The position numbers and the translations under genes are program-made. From Clostridiales bacterium (GTDB taxonomy: Bacteria > Bacillota > Clostridia > Lachnospirales > Lachnospiraceae), in contig JAJQBM010000047.1 in the NCBI GenBank assembly GCA_021203285.1, positions 1-6,299 on the forward strand: DNA of 6,299 nucleotides, read 5' to 3'. Below are positions 4,384 through 6,299 of the stretch, piece after piece; positions within the stretch are counted from its first letter, which is position 1; each line of letters begins with the position of its first letter. The notes under the pieces were generated by a model. That model searched no databases. It saw only the letters and a program-made list of their open reading frames with translations, and had not been told where the DNA came from.

Positions 4384-6299
4384 TGGCAGGCTGCGCCTCC
4401 TTTCCCTTTTCTGCCGCATTGCGAATCTGCTGCCGTTTACGGTTTGCCTCCACTCGACAGTCATCGCTGCAATATTTTACATCTATTCTGGCCGTGGTAA
4501 AGACCTTTCCACAATTCTCACAGGTACACTCTCTGCTTCGCTTTTCCGCTGCCTCCTGCCGATAGAATTTCTCCCGGCAATTCGCGTTGCAAAACATCCC
4601 AGCAGAGCTTCTGGATTCATATTCCCTGCCGCAGCATTTGCAGGTCAGCTTAAATGGCTGCCCTACGGCGTGTTTCCCTTCTTTGATCATCTGGTAGCGC
4701 TCCCGGCTTTTAATACGGTGGCGCTTTAACTGTTCCTGCCGTTTTTCTTCCTCCGGCGTCAGTTCCGGGGCGGGCAGCTCGCATTTGCCGATAAAGTTTA
4801 AATAAATCTCTACCTCCTGCACCCGGTCGCCGTCGATCTTCTCCGGGGCGTGGACAATGACCTTATCGACAAACTCATTGATCATCGGCGTGGTAAGCTC
4901 GGTGAAGTCAGTATACTTTCTCGCCAGTGCCATGAACTGCTCCAGCCTGCCGGTGTCTTCCTCAAAAGCCGCCAGCTGGCTTTCCGCCTCGGTAACCGCT
5001 TCACGGAGTGCCCCCTGTTCTTCCTCATAACCGGCAAGGAGGGAAGTGAAGCGTTCCTCCGAAATCTGTCCCAGCGCATAGGATTCATACAGCTTTTTAA
5101 TGATACTGTCCAGGTCGCTGTACCGGCGGTTGTCCCTGTTCAGTTTCCCCCTGGCTGTTTTTGCCGCTTCCTTCTGTTTGACCTGTAACGCCTCTCTCAC
5201 CTTTGCGGCAAACTCATCCGGGTTGGAGATCGCGAACGCACTGGCTGTGCGGATTGTTTCCAAAATCAGCTCATTCACAGCTTTTGTCCGAATATAATGC
5301 CCGCAGCAGGCTGATGAATGTCTCTGGTGCGCCAGCGTGTAGGTGGAACAGTCAAAAAAATCCGAAGGAAATTTATTATTTTTTGTCCCGCCCCTGGAAC
5401 GGTGGTTATACATCTTTTCCCCGCAGTCCGCGCAGTACAGCAGGCCGGTAAGTGGGTTCGCCTCCCCGAAGGTATCAATCCGCCGCGGCGTCTTCCTCAG
5501 CTTCTGCGCCAGCTCCCAGGTCTCTTTATCCACGATGGCCTCATGGGTATCCTCAAAGATCAGCCATTCCTCCGGCGGGTTCAGGATACGGTTCTTGTCC
5601 TTATACGATTCCTTGCGGGAACGGAAGTTGACCGTATCGCCTTTGTACTCAGGCTTTGCCAATATCTGCCTTACGACGTTCCCGCTCCAGTAGTACGGAT
5701 CAGGGAATTCAGCCTTATTTTTCCAGACGCCGATGCCGCGCCGGGCAAAGTAGACAGCCGGTGTTTCCACTTTATCATCATACAATATCCTCGCGATCTC
5801 ATACGGGCTATGCCCGTCAATCGTCAGCCGGTAAATCCTTCGCACGACCGCCGCGGCTTCTTCATCAACCAGCCAGTGGTATTTATTATCCGGGTCCTTC
5901 TTATATCCGTAGATAGCGGAGTTGGACGTCGGTTTCCCGGATTCCCCTTTCACGCGGATCGCCGCTTTCTGCTTGCGGCTCAAGTCCCGCAGATACCACT
6001 CACTCATGATATTGATGAATGGAGCAAACTCGCTGCTGGCCGGGTCTGCGCTGTCAATCCCGTTGCCGATTGCAATAAAGCGGACGCCATGCTGCTGGAA
6101 GACCACCTCCGTATAGAAACCGTCTGCAGGTAGTCACGGCCAATTCTGGACATATCCTTCGCCAGGACCTGCCCCACTTTCCCCACTTCGATATCGGCAA
6201 GGAGCTGTTTCCAGGCAGGGCGCTCGAAATTGCCGCCCGAATACCCGTCGTCTATGTAAACGGAGGATTTGATACAAAGAAAAAGGGCAAAACCGCCGA
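4370..6299 (-). pseudogene. Large serine recombinase (DUF4368 type), 5' partial, with a one-base frameshift
   Basis: Site-specific recombinase of the type that excises and inserts integrative elements in Clostridia. The start and catalytic serine lie beyond the right edge. Segment 6299-6121 encodes catalytic-domain sequence (VYIDDGYSGGNFERPAW, KDMSRIGRDYLQT; its arginines match the conserved active-site SRxGRD motif). The frame then breaks at 6120/6121: the plus strand has CC where CCC would restore TGFYTEVVFQQHGVRFIAIG. From 6121 to 4370 the second frame carries the rest of the domain, a recombinase domain (GYKKDPDNKYHWLVDEEAAAV), a zinc ribbon (LYCADCGEK about 5434, paired with C253 and C267/C268 of the 578-codon segment), a long coiled coil, a DUF4368-like region (INEFVDKVIVHAPEKIDG), and two extra fingers (CKCC...C...C and CENC...C...C, 4642-4457). 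Family identity is clear. The frameshift may be a real mutation or a sequencing error in a short G run. Confidence 0.85.

Noticed and set aside
4384..4464. Longer start for the zinc-finger protein (ATG at 4464 or 4428)
   Set aside because: These starts would overlap the recombinase by 60-95 nt and lack the perfect AAAGGAGG site that precedes the ATG at 4383.
6104..6106. GTG at 6106 as the true start of a shorter recombinase
   Set aside because: It lies in the middle of the conserved sequence FYTEVVFQQH, has no ribosome binding site, and the missing N-terminus is present in the neighbouring frame, so a frameshift explains it better.
5318..6133. 271-codon plus-strand open frame, also one at 814-1629
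   Set aside because: Both lie antisense to well-supported genes (recombinase and relaxase) whose minus-strand frames carry recognisable motifs. They are shadow frames.

Overview
The window looks like part of a mobile genetic element from a Gram-positive gut-type bacterium, most likely a Clostridia member (Lachnospiraceae/Oscillospiraceae-like). The reasons are the moderately high GC content, the strong AAAGGAG-type ribosome binding sites, and the gene families present: a large serine recombinase with a DUF4368-like tail, a DUF3847-like small protein, and a MobA/MobL (MOBQ) relaxase. This host assignment is inference from gene families; no chromosomal marker gene is present. All convincing genes lie on the minus strand, so the reading order is from right to left.

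Layout in transcription order: (1) 6299-4370, a large serine recombinase. Its 5' end lies beyond the window, and a one-base deletion at about 6120/6121 breaks the frame inside the catalytic domain. Its C-terminus carries two extra CxxC...C...C zinc fingers. (2) 4383-4003, a small protein with two more fingers of the same kind; its start overlaps the end of the recombinase. (3) 4000-3887, two 49-bp repeat units with GTTACGG/CCGTAAC arms and a shared inner palindrome, a candidate centromere or regulatory site, followed by a hairpin-plus-T-run terminator at 3869-3829. (4) 3778-2834 and 2837-2463, a ParM-like actin ATPase and a ribbon-helix-helix ParR-like partner, overlapping by 4 nt (ATGA). (5) 2465-2322, TGGTATC-N5-GATACCA operator-like sites, one overlapping the -35 box of a candidate promoter. 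(6) 2304-2098, a 68-residue DUF3847/TraD-like mobilisation accessory protein with a terminator behind it. (7) 2049-2017, a sequence resembling the nic region of IncQ/RSF1010-type oriT, followed by about 260 bp of nearly back-to-back hairpins (1970-1711). (8) 1644-25, the MOBQ relaxase, whose C-terminus is put out of frame by a 23-bp tandem duplication.

Read together, the window holds an excision/integration module (recombinase and zinc-finger protein), a plasmid-type segregation module (ParM, ParR and repeats) and a mobilisation module (DUF3847-like protein, oriT and relaxase). No replication initiator, coupling protein, type IV secretion gene or cargo gene is visible. This fits an integrative and mobilizable element, or a mobilizable plasmid carrying a recombinase, that depends on a helper for transfer. 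Both outermost genes carry frame-breaking lesions (a 1-nt deletion and a 23-bp duplication), so the copy may be decaying, variable, or affected by sequencing or assembly errors.
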